Shown here: positions 1-5,883 of the stretch, piece after piece
How positions within the stretch are numbered: position 1 is the stretch's first letter
How the letters are laid out: every line of letters starts with the position of its first letter
Origin: Anaerolineaceae bacterium
GTDB taxonomy: Bacteria; Chloroflexota; Anaerolineae; Anaerolineales; Anaerolineaceae
Length of the DNA: 7,031 nt
Direction of reading: 5' to 3'
Assembly: GCA_011620445.1 (NCBI GenBank)
Contig: WOZB01000148.1
Location: 1 to 7,031, forward strand
Translations under genes and position numbers: made by a program
Notes under the pieces: generated by a model
Database searches by the model: none
Told to the model about the DNA's origin: nothing
The model's input: the letters and a program-made list of their open reading frames with translations, nothing else

Positions 1-9
1 GGGTCTCTG

Positions 10-38
10 ATAGAATTTCGGACAACTTGACAAGGGAC
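10..38 (+). repeat. Left terminal inverted repeat of the IS3 element
   Basis: This segment matches the inverted right end at 13 of the outer 16 positions and 9 of the inner 13. It contains TTTCGGACAA at 16-25 and AAGGGAC at 32-38. It is expected to be a transposase binding and cleavage site. The outer boundary is not certain. Confidence 0.72.
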
Positions 39-58
39 TCAAGTCAAGGAGAAACGAG

Positions 59-340
59 ATGAATAAAGATCGCAGACAATACGATGAAGAATTCAAGAAA
101 CGAGCAGTTCAGTTGAGCAATCAACCTGATCGGTCAGTTCAATCGGTGGTGGATTCGCTGGGCATCAGTCATAGCATGCTCTATCGCTGGAGGCAGAAAT
201 ACAGCGAGAAAGGCGAGAAGACAGCAGAGGCGGTCCAGACTGAAGAGGTGCGGCTGTTGCGAAAGCGGATCGCGGAGCTGGAAGAGGAAAACGAAATCCT
301 AAAAAAAGCATCGGCCTACTTCGCGAAACACCAACGCTGA
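59..340 (+). CDS. IS3-family transposase OrfA (DNA-binding subunit)
   Basis: A 93-residue protein that binds the insertion sequence ends and forms the N-terminal part of the OrfAB transposase after frameshifting. A helix-turn-helix spans about residues 26-47 (SVQSVVDSLGISHSMLYRWR), the usual HTH_Tnp_1 arrangement. It is followed by a coiled coil with heptad leucines L67, L74 and L81, the leucine zipper used for multimerisation in this family. The length is typical for the family. The ATG at 59 is preceded by AAGGAG (46-51) at good spacing. The coding sequence runs through an A7 tract at 301-307 ten codons before its stop, and orfB is open in the -1 frame across that tract. OrfA alone generally acts as a regulator or DNA-binding partner rather than the catalytic protein; that role is known for the family, not shown here. 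Confidence 0.93.
   Translation: MNKDRRQYDEEFKKRAVQLSNQPDRSVQSVVDSLGISHSMLYRWRQKYSEKGEKTAEAVQTEEVRLLRKRIAELEEENEILKKASAYFAKHQR
301..308 (+). promoter_or_regulatory. Probable programmed -1 ribosomal frameshift site (A7G) joining orfA to orfB
   Basis: Seven adenines (301-307) followed by G lie in orfA phase as A|AAA|AAA, a canonical X XXY YYZ slippery heptamer. Slipping back one base gives AGC at 307-309 and then an open frame with no stop through the orfB start codon and on to 1227. The predicted fusion is about 389 residues (83 from orfA, 306 from the -1 frame), the usual size of an IS3-family OrfAB transposase. No clear downstream stem-loop or pseudoknot stimulator was identified by eye. Confidence 0.8.
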
Positions 341-363
341 CACACACCAAAGTATACGAATTC

Positions 364-1227
364 ATGGAAGCGCAGACAAGCAGTTCAAAAGCGAAGTGGG
401 CCAAGGCAACCGGCGTTTCACGTTCTGGATACTACACTTGGCGGAAAGAACGTTCAAATCGGGAAACCCGGCAAAAAGCGCTGGTGGAAATGGTTGGCAG
501 GATCTTCACCTTGGGCAAAGGGCATTATGGTGCCGAGAGAGTGTGTGGCGTGATCCGGCGTGAGGGTGGCAAGGCCTCTTTTAGCAAAGTGAAGCGCGTT
601 ATGGACGAGCATGACTGGATATCCAGCCACTGCAAGCGACGATCGCAAGGGATAACCCACAGTCGCAGAGCACGAGGTTCTGAGTTCAAGAACTTGGTCA
701 AGGGGTTGGAAATCACACGAGCATTTCAAGTTTTGGCCAGCGACATCACTCAGATATCCACCCCAGAGGGCAGCGACTATCTGTGCCAGATCCGTGATGT
801 CTGCACCAATATTGTCGTGGGCTTTGCTCAACAATCCCATAAGACAGCAGATATTGTATTGAAAGCGCTAAGATCAGCCCAAGGTCGCTGGGATCTACCG
901 AAAGGTGCCATATTCCACAGTGATCGTGGCAGCCAGTACACCGCAAAAGAGGTCATGAAGCAGGTTAGCGCTTGTGGTTTTCAGCTCAGTTTCTCAGACG
1001 TGGGAAAACCAGGTGACAACCCATGGAGTGAAAGCTTCTTCTCCATCCTGAAGAAAGAAATCATCCACAAGCGGCCCTGTGCAACCAGAGAAGAGGCCAG
1101 ACAAAGAGTATTTGAATATATTGAGACCTTTTACAACACAACGAGAGCACAAAAAAGTCTGGGCTACCTGAGCCCGCTAAAGTACCTGAGAAATCGCCAG
1201 GCAGAATATGCTGTGAGTGTCCCTTAG
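364..1227 (+). CDS. IS3-family transposase OrfB (rve integrase-type catalytic domain)
   Basis: The catalytic half of the IS3 transposase, which cuts and joins DNA at the element ends. The N-terminal ~100 residues carry an HTH_21-like segment (GHYGAERVCGVIRREG, ~53-68), followed by a retroviral-integrase-type core. The metal-binding triad is D127 (in LASDITQ), D187 (in FHSDRGSQYT) and E223 (in DNPWSESFF), giving the D-D-35-E spacing of this family. The C-terminal FYNTTRAQKSLGYLSP motif is also characteristic. The domain is full length and no damage is seen. The ATG at 364 has no obvious strong ribosome binding site, and the frame is open upstream back through the A7 tract. The protein is therefore probably made mainly as the OrfAB fusion; the 287-residue product from the ATG is only the minimal reading. 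Confidence 0.93.
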   Translation: MEAQTSSSKAKWAKATGVSRSGYYTWRKERSNRETRQKALVEMVGRIFTLGKGHYGAERVCGVIRREGGKASFSKVKRVMDEHDWISSHCKRRSQGITHSRRARGSEFKNLVKGLEITRAFQVLASDITQISTPEGSDYLCQIRDVCTNIVVGFAQQSHKTADIVLKALRSAQGRWDLPKGAIFHSDRGSQYTAKEVMKQVSACGFQLSFSDVGKPGDNPWSESFFSILKKEIIHKRPCATREEARQRVFEYIETFYNTTRAQKSLGYLSPLKYLRNRQAEYAVSVP

Positions 1228-1247
1228 CAGATTGTCCGAAAAACTGT
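1219..1247 (-). repeat. Right terminal inverted repeat of the IS3 element
   Basis: Read on the minus strand this segment carries TTTCGGACAA and then AAGGGAC, as at the left end. It overlaps the last codons and stop of orfB (stop at 1225-1227). The sequence immediately outside it belongs to a different, truncated transposase gene, which supports this as the insertion boundary. Confidence 0.72.
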
Positions 1248-1250
1248 TGA

Positions 1251-1497
1251 CGACCCGTCGTTCTAATGTTTGACGATGACGATTAACCCACTCCTATACC
1301 CCTGATTTCCGGTGGTCTCCTTCCAAAATCACGTACAATAACCACAAAACGGTCAAATACCGATTACTTAGTCCTTGATGAAGTCCATGATTGCCTATTA
1401 AATCGTCAATTCGCTTTCCTAGCAGTAGCTTTTCTAGGATGCCGTATACTAATGGAATGTCATCGACTCGTTCGTGGGTCAGTTGTAGATTATCCAT
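1251..1497 (-). pseudogene. 5' remnant of an IS1634-like (DUF4277) transposase, interrupted by the IS3 element
   Basis: The reading frame starting at the ATG at 1495-1497 encodes MDNLQLTHERVDDIPLVYGI and continues with GNHGLHQGLSN and EGDHRKSGV. This resembles, from memory, the N-terminal DUF4277 domain of IS1634-type transposases. A TAG at 1294-1296 ends the frame after 67 residues. Family-like sequence resumes directly beyond it in the same frame (EWVNRHRQTLERR), so the stop looks like a nonsense mutation (for example GAG to TAG) rather than the natural end. The homology then stops at the right end of the IS3 element. Full-length members are about 500 residues or more, so the catalytic domain is absent here; the missing part could lie to the left of this window. 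No function is expected. Confidence 0.72.
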
Positions 1498-1616
1498 TTG
1501 CCTTCAAGTATGGCAGATATTCCTTTTTTAAGGTTCTGTTTCTACGCGGAAAAAAAAGTAATAGGCATAGGGTCAGCCAAATTCAACAATTGTTTAATTC
1601 GTTTCCTATATTTCGT
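1498..1616. other. AT-rich spacer between livF and the transposase remnant
   Basis: This 119-bp stretch has no supportable coding region. It holds a near-perfect AT-rich 20-bp dyad (1580-1599) and an A8 run at 1550-1558 that reads as a T-run on the operon strand. A weak CCTT...AAGG stem lies at 1522-1533. No GC-rich stem followed directly by a T-run was found, so the end of the liv transcript is not defined by sequence. Part of this spacer is probably the left end of the decayed IS1634-like element, but its terminal repeat cannot be recognised with only one end present. Confidence 0.5.
1580..1599. repeat. Near-perfect 20-bp AT-rich dyad downstream of livF
   Basis: The sequence AATTCAACAATTGTTTAATT is its own reverse complement apart from one mismatched pair (1584 against 1595), with a perfect 10-bp centre AACAATTGTT. 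It lies about 18 bp past the livF stop. As RNA it would form only a weak, loopless AT stem and is not followed at once by a T-run, so it is not called a terminator. It could be an operator-like site or chance in AT-rich DNA. Confidence 0.35.
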
Positions 1617-2327
1617 TTACTCAGTGACAGCCAGGTAAGCTTCAATCACCATGGGATTCTGCAAAACTTCCTGCGCCTCGCCTTCCAGTACAATCTTGCC
1701 CGTTTCCAAAACATAGGCTCTGTCCGCAATACAAAGTGCCATTTGTGCGTTCTGTTCAACTAGGATCACGCTCGTACCAGTATGGTTAATATTCTGGATG
1801 ATATCAAAAATCTGCTCAACCAATACCGGTGATAGACCCATGGAAGGTTCATCCAAAAGGAGGAGCCTGGGGCTTGCCATCAAGCCGCGGGCGATTGCCA
1901 GCATTTGCTGTTCACCACCGGAAAGGGTCCCGCCCAGTTGTTTGGAACGTTTTCCCAGGATGGGAAATTTCGCAAACATTTCTTCAACTTTGTCAGAAAT
2001 CAGCTTTTTGTCAGTGACTGTAAAGGCACCCATTTCAAGGTTTTCCATCACGGTCATGGCCGCAAAGATTTTGCGACCTTCAGGCACTTGCACGATGCCC
2101 TTGGGCACAATCTTCTGCGGTTCAAAGTTAGTGATATTCTCGCCAAGATATTCCACCTCACCTTGATCGGCTCGCAGTAATCCAGAAATAGTGTTAAGCA
2201 AGGTGGATTTACCTGCACCATTAGCCCCAATCAGGGTGACAATTTCACCTTCTTCCAGGTTAAAACTAACGCCTTGCAGAGCATGGATCGCTCCGTAATG
2301 TACATTAAGATCGGTGACTTTGAGCAT
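1617..2327 (-). CDS. livF: Branched-chain amino acid ABC transporter ATPase LivF
   Basis: A 236-residue cytoplasmic nucleotide-binding subunit that pairs with LivG to power LIV/HAAT-type amino acid import. Walker A is GANGAGKST (34-42), the Q-loop glutamine is in GIVQVPEGR (Q80), the signature is LSGGEQQ (135-141), and Walker B LLLLDEPS carries the catalytic glutamate E160. The switch histidine is replaced by glutamine in LVEQN (189-193), which is the normal state in LivF rather than a defect. The C-terminal VIEAYL is typical. The frame is open further upstream to 2438, but the start at 2327 (MLKVTDLNVHYG) begins exactly where LivF homology begins and has AAAGG about 8 nt upstream. The start overlaps the end of livG by 23 nt, suggesting translational coupling. 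It is the last gene of the operon. Confidence 0.95.
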   Translation of the reverse strand: MLKVTDLNVHYGAIHALQGVSFNLEEGEIVTLIGANGAGKSTLLNTISGLLRADQGEVEYLGENITNFEPQKIVPKGIVQVPEGRKIFAAMTVMENLEMGAFTVTDKKLISDKVEEMFAKFPILGKRSKQLGGTLSGGEQQMLAIARGLMASPRLLLLDEPSMGLSPVLVEQIFDIIQNINHTGTSVILVEQNAQMALCIADRAYVLETGKIVLEGEAQEVLQNPMVIEAYLAVTE

Positions 2328-3135
2328 AAGATTGCCTTTGTTTTTTATATTTTTCAGAAAGCGCCGCCCCACCGGGGCCCAGGTAAGCTTCGATGACCCT
2401 GGGATTTGCCTGGATCTCAGCCGCGTTGCCTTCAGCAATTTTCATACCATAATCCAATACAGAGATCCGATCAGAAATGCCCATCACGACCTTCATGTCA
2501 TGTTCGATCAGGATGATTGTAATTCCCAATTCATCCCGCAATCGCTTGATGAAATGTGTTGCTTCCGCAGTTTCGTGCAAATTCATACCAGCTGTTGGTT
2601 CATCCAATAACAATACTTTAGGCTGGTTTGCCAAAGCCCGGCCAATTTCCAGCCTGCGCTGAAGTCCGTACGGCAGGTTCTTGGCAAGAAAATCTCCATA
2701 GCCTTTCAAACCAACATAATCCAACAAACGGAGAGCTTCTTTGACCGATCCACTCTCTTCCTTTATAAACGATCTGGTATGGACTATCGCGTCAAACCAA
2801 CTGGATTTCAGATTGGGATGCAGACCAATCAGAATGTTCTCCACCGCGGTCAAATTTGTGAAAAGACGGATGTTCTGATAGGTACGGGAAAGTCCCAACC
2901 AGGCAACCAGATTGGTCGAGAGACCCTGAATGGGGTCTCCATAAAACAATATCTCACCTTTTTCTGGGATGTAGAAACCTGTAATACAGTTGAACAGCGT
3001 GGTCTTGCCGGCCCCGTTGGGACCGATGATGCTGTAGATATACTTTTCGGGTACATCAATGTTAACCTGGTTGACCGCAATTAGACCTCCAAAGATCTTA
3101 CATACGTTCTTTATCTGGATGATTGTATCAGTCAT
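2305..3135 (-). CDS. livG: Branched-chain amino acid ABC transporter ATPase LivG
   Basis: A 276-residue cytoplasmic ATPase, partner of LivF in the importer. Walker A is GPNGAGKTT (38-46), Q87 lies in SRTYQNIRLF, the signature region is LPYGLQRRLE (154-163; a LivG-type variant of LSGGQ), Walker B is VLLLDEPTAG with E179, and the switch histidine is H212 in LIEHDM. The insertion between the Q-loop and the signature (about residues 105-135) is typical of LivG. The C-terminus after VIEAYLG is a polar tail of about 23 residues rich in Lys, Gln and Ser. The chosen ATG at 3135 follows AAGGCGG and starts at the conserved region. The 17 residues available further upstream (to 3186) overlap livM more deeply and look non-native. 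The start overlaps the livM stop by 8 nt, and the 3' end overlaps livF by 23 nt. Confidence 0.95.
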   Translation of the reverse strand: MTDTIIQIKNVCKIFGGLIAVNQVNIDVPEKYIYSIIGPNGAGKTTLFNCITGFYIPEKGEILFYGDPIQGLSTNLVAWLGLSRTYQNIRLFTNLTAVENILIGLHPNLKSSWFDAIVHTRSFIKEESGSVKEALRLLDYVGLKGYGDFLAKNLPYGLQRRLEIGRALANQPKVLLLDEPTAGMNLHETAEATHFIKRLRDELGITIILIEHDMKVVMGISDRISVLDYGMKIAEGNAAEIQANPRVIEAYLGPGGAALSEKYKKQRQSYAQSHRS

Positions 3136-4693
3136 GTTGACCGCCTTTTCCAGGCGGAGATTCCGCTTTTTGCCTATTGCCTTCATCTTTCTCTATGTTT
3201 GGTCGAGTAGCAGGCCACAAACCTTCAGGACGTGAAATCATCATGAATACAAGCAATCCACCAAATACCAACAGGCGGTAGTTCTCAATTTCACGTAAAA
3301 TTTCTGGAAGTCCTTTAAGGGTAAAAGCACCGAGAATGATGCCAGGAACACTGTTAATACCGCCAACAATCAGGATACTTAGAATATTCATAGATACCAT
3401 TAACTGATGGTCGTTTGGACCGGTAAACTGGTTGCGAGCCGCGAAAATTCCGCCTGCCAACCCGGCAAAAGCGGCCCCCAGACATAATGCCAGCAATTTA
3501 CTATTCTTTATATTGACACCGGTAGCTTCAGCTACCTTGGTATCCTCTTTAACAGCCATCCATGCTCGCCCGGTTCTGGATCGTTCAAGCCGCTTGTAGA
3601 TGAAAATGGACAGAATCATAAATACCAAGATAATATAGGTGTAATCGATATCGCTGGAGAACGGCTGTCCAAACAGGGTCGGTCCTTTGATATCCTGAAT
3701 TCCTCGCGGACCTCCGGTAAAATCAGTTAAAAGGTCACTTTTCAGAAGGATGCGGATAATTTCACCAAATCCAAGTGTGACAATGGCCAGGTAGTCGCCG
3801 CGCATACCCATGACTGGCAAACCCAATAAAACTGCTGCCAGTACTGCCATGAGAACCCCAATGGCTAGAGCAGGCCAAAATCCCAACATAATGCCATGGG
3901 GAAGCGGTGCGTTCAGCAATGCCATACTGTAAGCTCCCATGGCAAAGAACGCCGCGAACCCCAGCATCAATTGGCCCGAAAGTTCCACGATGATGTTCAG
4001 TCCGATACCCAGAATCACGTACAAACCAACCAAGCCTAAAACATAATTATTGTAGGAGCCCCACATGCGCGGCAGGAAAAATGCCGAAAGACCAATAAGC
4101 AGGAAAAGCAGATACTTCCCATACTCCTTGATCCAGTTTGGCGTAATTGCTTGAGTTTTTGCCCGCAAATCACGGTAGACAGTTGAAATACCCTTAAGGA
4201 AGTGCGACATAGGATCGGATTTCAGAAGAATCTTTAACACACTCCCCAACAGGCTGGCACCGGTAAACAATCCCAAATGCAGTAGTGAGCCCAATGCTCC
4301 TTTTTCCAACAGAAAAAGTTTGATGCTTGCAGGCCCAAGTGCGGCTAAATAAGCACGAACGTCAGTGCCAGTTGTTATTAACTGGTTCAATGCAATGTCA
4401 AACAATCCAACCACAACAGCAACGGTCAGCCCAGCAATGAGAGCTTGGAATAATTTTTTGGCTGGTTTTTCCTGGTCGGATGAGGCAAACCATCCCACAA
4501 ACAACCCATAAAGAACCAGGAAAATAATCATAAATCGAACTTCCGGCAATGCTCCACGGACGACATTCACGCCAAGTAACTTACTTAGCATGGTGGCTGC
4601 CATGACCTCGAAATCGATTAGAACAAGGAAAATCATCACAATCCCGAAAGTGAAGCCTTTATTTATGCTGGTAGTAAACAGATTCCTGTTCAT
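3128..4693 (-). CDS. livM: Branched-chain amino acid ABC transporter permease LivM with N-terminal membrane extension
   Basis: A 521-residue integral membrane permease that forms the transport channel with LivH. The conserved LivM domain covers about residues 195-490, with ILGIGLNIIVELSGQLMLGFAAFFAMGAY (227-255), GMRGDYLAIVTLGFGEIIR (296-314), GPRGIQDI (328-335) and the cytoplasmic ATPase-contact loop RSRTGRAWMAVKEDTKVAEATGVN (371-394). SRPEGLWP (487-494) precedes a charged tail. Residues 1-190 are extra: many LivM proteins are about 300-425 residues. This region has hydrophobic stretches near 15-35, 52-70, 83-105 and 132-156. The start is well supported by GGAGG at 4701-4705, 7 nt before the ATG, and by an ATGA overlap with the livH stop. 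The EL in VELSG replaces the more usual GLAG. The domain assignment is firm; the role of the extension is unknown. Confidence 0.93.
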   Translation of the reverse strand: MNRNLFTTSINKGFTFGIVMIFLVLIDFEVMAATMLSKLLGVNVVRGALPEVRFMIIFLVLYGLFVGWFASSDQEKPAKKLFQALIAGLTVAVVVGLFDIALNQLITTGTDVRAYLAALGPASIKLFLLEKGALGSLLHLGLFTGASLLGSVLKILLKSDPMSHFLKGISTVYRDLRAKTQAITPNWIKEYGKYLLFLLIGLSAFFLPRMWGSYNNYVLGLVGLYVILGIGLNIIVELSGQLMLGFAAFFAMGAYSMALLNAPLPHGIMLGFWPALAIGVLMAVLAAVLLGLPVMGMRGDYLAIVTLGFGEIIRILLKSDLLTDFTGGPRGIQDIKGPTLFGQPFSSDIDYTYIILVFMILSIFIYKRLERSRTGRAWMAVKEDTKVAEATGVNIKNSKLLALCLGAAFAGLAGGIFAARNQFTGPNDHQLMVSMNILSILIVGGINSVPGIILGAFTLKGLPEILREIENYRLLVFGGLLVFMMISRPEGLWPATRPNIEKDEGNRQKAESPPGKGGQHD

Positions 4694-5799
4694 ACTTTTT
4701 CCTCCGAGAGAACCTCACCCAAAATACCGGAAGGTCTGAATACGAGAATGATGATCAGGATCACAAATGCTAATACATCCTTCAACTGGTAACTTATCCC
4801 CAGGGCAGTTGGGCCAATCGATTCGATCAATCCAAGCAGCATGCCACCAAGCATCGCGCCGGGAATATTACCAATGCCTCCCAAAACTGCTGATGTGAAG
4901 GCTTTGATGCCAGGCAGAAAACCGACATAGTAATAGACCAGCCCATTATGCAATCCCCACATTACTCCGGCCGCTCCAGCCAGCAAACCACTGATGATAA
5001 AGGTCTGGCTAATGACAGCATTGACATCAATACCCATCAAAGCCGCTGTCGGTTTGTCAGCAGCTACCGCGCGCATGGACTTTCCAAGTTTTGATTTTTT
5101 CACCATGGTGTATAAAGCAAACATCAGGATAATGGACATACTAAAGGTTAGTACACCTGTATAAGGAATGACCACTTGCGCACCTGCAATAGTAACTGGC
5201 CAGCCTTGACCACGGGCAATTAACGCAGGGTTTTTATAATCTCGTACAAGAGGACTGAACAAGAGTTGGGCAAGGTTTTGCAGAAAAATGGAGGCACCAA
5301 TAGCGCTGATTAGTGGGATTAATCTGGGGGCTTTACGCAAGGGACGATAAGCAATTTTCTCAAGCAGGAAACCCGCAGTAGATGCCACAGCCATACCAAC
5401 CATAAAAGCAAGTAAAACCGCGAGTACAGGTTGGGCATTTGACAAGCTGGTGATTTCACCGCTGGATGATGTAAATTTAATGGCATTGGTAGCTTCAAAC
5501 ACAAAGTAACCAGCGAATGTGCCAATCATCATCACTTCGCCATGAGCAAAGTTGATCATCCTCAGGATTCCATAGACCAATGTGTAGCCAATGGCAATCA
5601 GAGAATATACGCCGCCAATAACCAAACCCGAGATCAATAACCTAAACCAAATATCCGGGGTGTATTCATTTTGAACTATGAACACAGTGTATAAGCGCCA
5701 GAAAATATATGAAAGAACAATAATGCCAAGTACCCATCTGACAATTTTAGAGAGGTTGCTCCTCTTATAACGTCGTGGTGGTCGATTTTCATTTACCAT
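4690..5799 (-). CDS. livH: Branched-chain amino acid ABC transporter permease LivH
   Basis: A 369-residue integral membrane permease partnering LivM. Diagnostic segments are IAIGYTLVYGILRMINFAHGEVMMIG (68-93), the family hallmark; EKIAYRPLR (147-155); the ATPase-contact loop GKSMRAVAADKPTAALMGIDV (239-259); and GFLPGIKAFTSAVLGGIGNIPGAMLGG (293-319). About eight to nine hydrophobic segments are visible. Typical LivH is about 290-310 residues. This one has a basic N-terminus (RPPRRYKRS) and an additional hydrophobic segment at about 20-42, plus a polar loop at about 103-122. The ATG at 5799 is preceded by GAGGAG (5806-5811), so the longer N-terminus is probably real. Its stop overlaps the livM start by 4 nt (ATGA). 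It lies 84 nt after the binding-protein gene across a strong hairpin. Confidence 0.94.
   Translation of the reverse strand: MVNENRPPRRYKRSNLSKIVRWVLGIIVLSYIFWRLYTVFIVQNEYTPDIWFRLLISGLVIGGVYSLIAIGYTLVYGILRMINFAHGEVMMIGTFAGYFVFEATNAIKFTSSSGEITSLSNAQPVLAVLLAFMVGMAVASTAGFLLEKIAYRPLRKAPRLIPLISAIGASIFLQNLAQLLFSPLVRDYKNPALIARGQGWPVTIAGAQVVIPYTGVLTFSMSIILMFALYTMVKKSKLGKSMRAVAADKPTAALMGIDVNAVISQTFIISGLLAGAAGVMWGLHNGLVYYYVGFLPGIKAFTSAVLGGIGNIPGAMLGGMLLGLIESIGPTALGISYQLKDVLAFVILIIILVFRPSGILGEVLSEEKV
4701..4705 (-). promoter_or_regulatory. Ribosome binding site of livM
   Basis: GGAGG on the minus strand, 7 nt before the ATG at 4691-4693, lies inside the last livH codons. It decides in favour of the long 521-residue LivM rather than an internal start at the conserved domain. 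Confidence 0.8.
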
Positions 5800-5805
5800 A
5801 ATGTG

Positions 5806-5811
5806 CTCCTC
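5806..5811 (-). promoter_or_regulatory. Ribosome binding site of livH
   Basis: GAGGAG on the minus strand lies 6 nt before the ATG at 5797-5799. It fixes the livH start, supporting the extended N-terminus. It sits downstream of the stem-loop and is not sequestered by it. Confidence 0.75.
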
Positions 5812-5835
5812 AGTGGAGTATCTACAATTTCAACA

Positions 5836-5862
5836 TGCAGGGAAGGGAGACCCTTCCCTGCA
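5836..5862 (-). promoter_or_regulatory. Perfect 12-bp intercistronic stem-loop between the binding-protein gene and livH
   Basis: TGCAGGGAAGGG at 5836-5847 and CCCTTCCCTGCA at 5851-5862 are exact reverse complements around a 3-nt loop, giving a stem with 8 G-C pairs of 12. It begins 21 nt past the stop of the binding-protein gene. No T-run follows it on the transcript (the next bases are TGTTGAAATT), so it is unlikely to be an efficient intrinsic terminator. Such hairpins commonly protect the upstream message from 3'-to-5' exonucleases, or act as partial terminators, so that the binding protein outnumbers the permease. That role here is inferred. Confidence 0.8.
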
Positions 5863-5883
5863 GCTAACAATTGTCATTTAGTC

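Larger units (their letters stand above)
10..1247 (+). mobile_element. IS3-family insertion sequence, apparently complete
   Basis: A ~1.24 kb element carries two overlapping-phase genes, orfA and orfB, between imperfect terminal inverted repeats. The left repeat (10-38) and the reverse complement of the right repeat (1219-1247) agree at 22 of 29 positions by hand alignment, with shared cores TTTCGGACAA and AAGGGAC. The right repeat overlaps the end of orfB, which is common in compact insertion sequences. The exact ends are uncertain by about 3 bp: the terminal bases do not show the usual TG...CA of the family. A 3-bp TGA lies at 8-10 and at 1248-1250 and could be a target duplication, but it is too short to be convincing. 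All hallmarks of the IS3 family are present: HTH plus leucine-zipper OrfA, DD(35)E OrfB in the -1 frame, and an A-run between them. Both reading frames are undamaged, so the element may be active. Confidence 0.88.

Noticed and set aside
27..32. TTGACA as a -35 box for orfA inside the left inverted repeat.
   Set aside because: No -10-like hexamer lies at a suitable distance before the start codon at 59, so it is not called as a promoter.
11..1237. A possible circle-junction promoter formed from TTGTCC (1232-1237) and TAGAAT (11-16) when the IS3 ends are joined.
   Set aside because: With the best-supported ends the spacer would be about 13-14 nt, too short. It reaches 17-19 nt only if less likely ends are chosen.
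8..1250. TGA at 8-10 and 1248-1250 as the target site duplication of the IS3 element.
   Set aside because: A 3-bp match is easily chance, and it implies a left end one base inside the best repeat alignment. It is noted but not called as a feature.
1452..2180. Plus-strand open frames overlapping livF and its flank.
   Set aside because: They run antisense to a gene with full ABC ATPase motifs, have no recognisable domains and lack convincing ribosome binding sites.
2328..2438. N-terminal extension of livF to the upstream ATG at 2438.
   Set aside because: These 37 residues overlap livG, lack similarity to LivF and precede a well-placed ribosome binding site for the start at 2327.
1585..5874. 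A shared AACAATTGT palindrome at 1585 and 5866 as a pair of regulator sites.
   Set aside because: The match is only nine AT-rich bases, in unrelated positions downstream of genes; chance is the simpler explanation.
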